Below the pieces are notes generated by a model, which did not search any database, had not been told where the DNA came from, and saw only the letters and a program-made list of their open reading frames with translations. A stretch of DNA of 41,611 nucleotides from Cohnella xylanilytica (lineage in GTDB: Bacteria; Bacillota; Bacilli; Paenibacillales; Paenibacillaceae), in assembly GCF_014212175.1 (NCBI RefSeq), contig NZ_JACJVR010000111.1:1-41611 (forward strand), written 5' to 3'. Made by a program: the position numbers and the translations under genes. Each line of letters opens with the position of its first letter. Positions within the stretch are counted from its first letter, which is position 1. Of this stretch, positions 41,432 to 41,611 are shown one piece after another.

Positions 41432-41460
41432 AGCATAGTTTATTCGAAAGCGTATGTCAA
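41432..41460 (-). promoter_or_regulatory. Promoter of the riboswitch-kamA transcript
   Basis: On the minus strand TTGACA (41455-41460), a 17-nt spacer and TATGCT (41432-41437). The predicted start at about 41425 coincides with the first base of the aptamer stem. Confidence 0.85.
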
Positions 41461-41611
41461 TTCTTAGCAACTCTCAAAATGACCCGCCGCAAAAAAGTAC
41501 CGGACATCGCGGCCGTTAAGGAGGCTGAATTGGCGCCAGAGGAGATGGCGTAGACCGAGAGTAGAATGTATGCGAATGGGGCCCATGGCAGTAAGAAAAA
41601 CGCCTGACGGC
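41461..41611. other. Window edge without a supported gene; diverged repeat copy
   Basis: No convincing coding frame. At 41501-41520, CGGACATCGCGGCCGTTAAG matches, with two mismatches, the reverse complement of 25396-25415, so the 50-bp repeat family has a copy here. The last bases read GCCGTCAGGCG-TTTTT on the minus strand and may be part of a terminator of a gene beyond the edge. Confidence 0.5.

Overview
The window looks like chromosome from a GC-rich Paenibacillaceae-type Firmicute (Paenibacillus/Cohnella-like). Three things suggest this: strong AAGGAGG-type ribosome-binding sites with GTG and TTG starts, sigma-A promoters (TTGACA-17-TAnnnT), and a gene order known from the Bacillus origin-proximal region. 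That order is gdpP-rplI-dnaB, purA, walR-walK-walH-walI-walJ and an htrA-type protease. The taxonomic placement is inferred from gene content only. I see no rRNA, tRNA, CRISPR or insertion sequence.

Layout. 1-1.9 kb: a truncated DEAD-box helicase (-) and a SRPBCC/AHSA1 protein (+). 2-6.2 kb (-): a BmrCD-type heterodimeric multidrug ABC exporter, preceded by a promoter, a 27-codon leader ORF and two intrinsic terminators in tandem, the layout of ribosome-mediated attenuation. 6.3-8.5 kb (+): a two-gene operon of a TrkA_C (RCK_C) membrane protein and a CorA-like GMN membrane protein. 8.7-10 kb (-): a PQQ-type sugar dehydrogenase lipoprotein whose signal peptide is out of frame. 10.3-18 kb (-): CxxH/CxxC protein, HtrA-like protease, and the essential WalRK two-component system with WalH, WalI and WalJ. 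18.1-23.1 kb (-): an M23 cell-wall peptidase, an unrecognised Gly/Ser/Asn-rich membrane protein, and a YtrABC-like GntR/ABC operon. 23.4-25 kb: purA under paired PurBoxes.

25.6-30.7 kb (-): one operon of a MazG-like protein, a YybS-like membrane protein, the c-di-AMP phosphodiesterase GdpP, ribosomal protein L9 and DnaB. 30.9-35.5 kb (-): a D-aminoacylase-like amidohydrolase, a CBS-domain protein, an LCP-family wall-polymer transferase and an AraC-type regulator. 35.6-37.8 kb (+): pyruvate kinase and an AT-richer nucleotidyltransferase. 37.9-41.6 kb (-): a ferritin-like protein, a double class II aldolase, and a radical-SAM KamA-type aminomutase whose transcript begins with a c-di-AMP (ydaO-type) riboswitch.

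Two themes stand out. First, c-di-AMP: the window encodes the degrading enzyme GdpP, a c-di-AMP riboswitch ahead of a KamA-family gene, and two proteins with domains that bind adenine nucleotides in relatives (RCK_C and CBS). This suggests a link between the second messenger, K+/Mg2+ handling and possibly beta-amino-acid osmolytes. Second, the intergenic spaces carry degenerate repeats with a period of 50-52 bp (at 8.5, 23.3 and 25.2 kb). One of these families has a further copy 16 kb away at 41.5 kb, so these are probably families dispersed through the genome.
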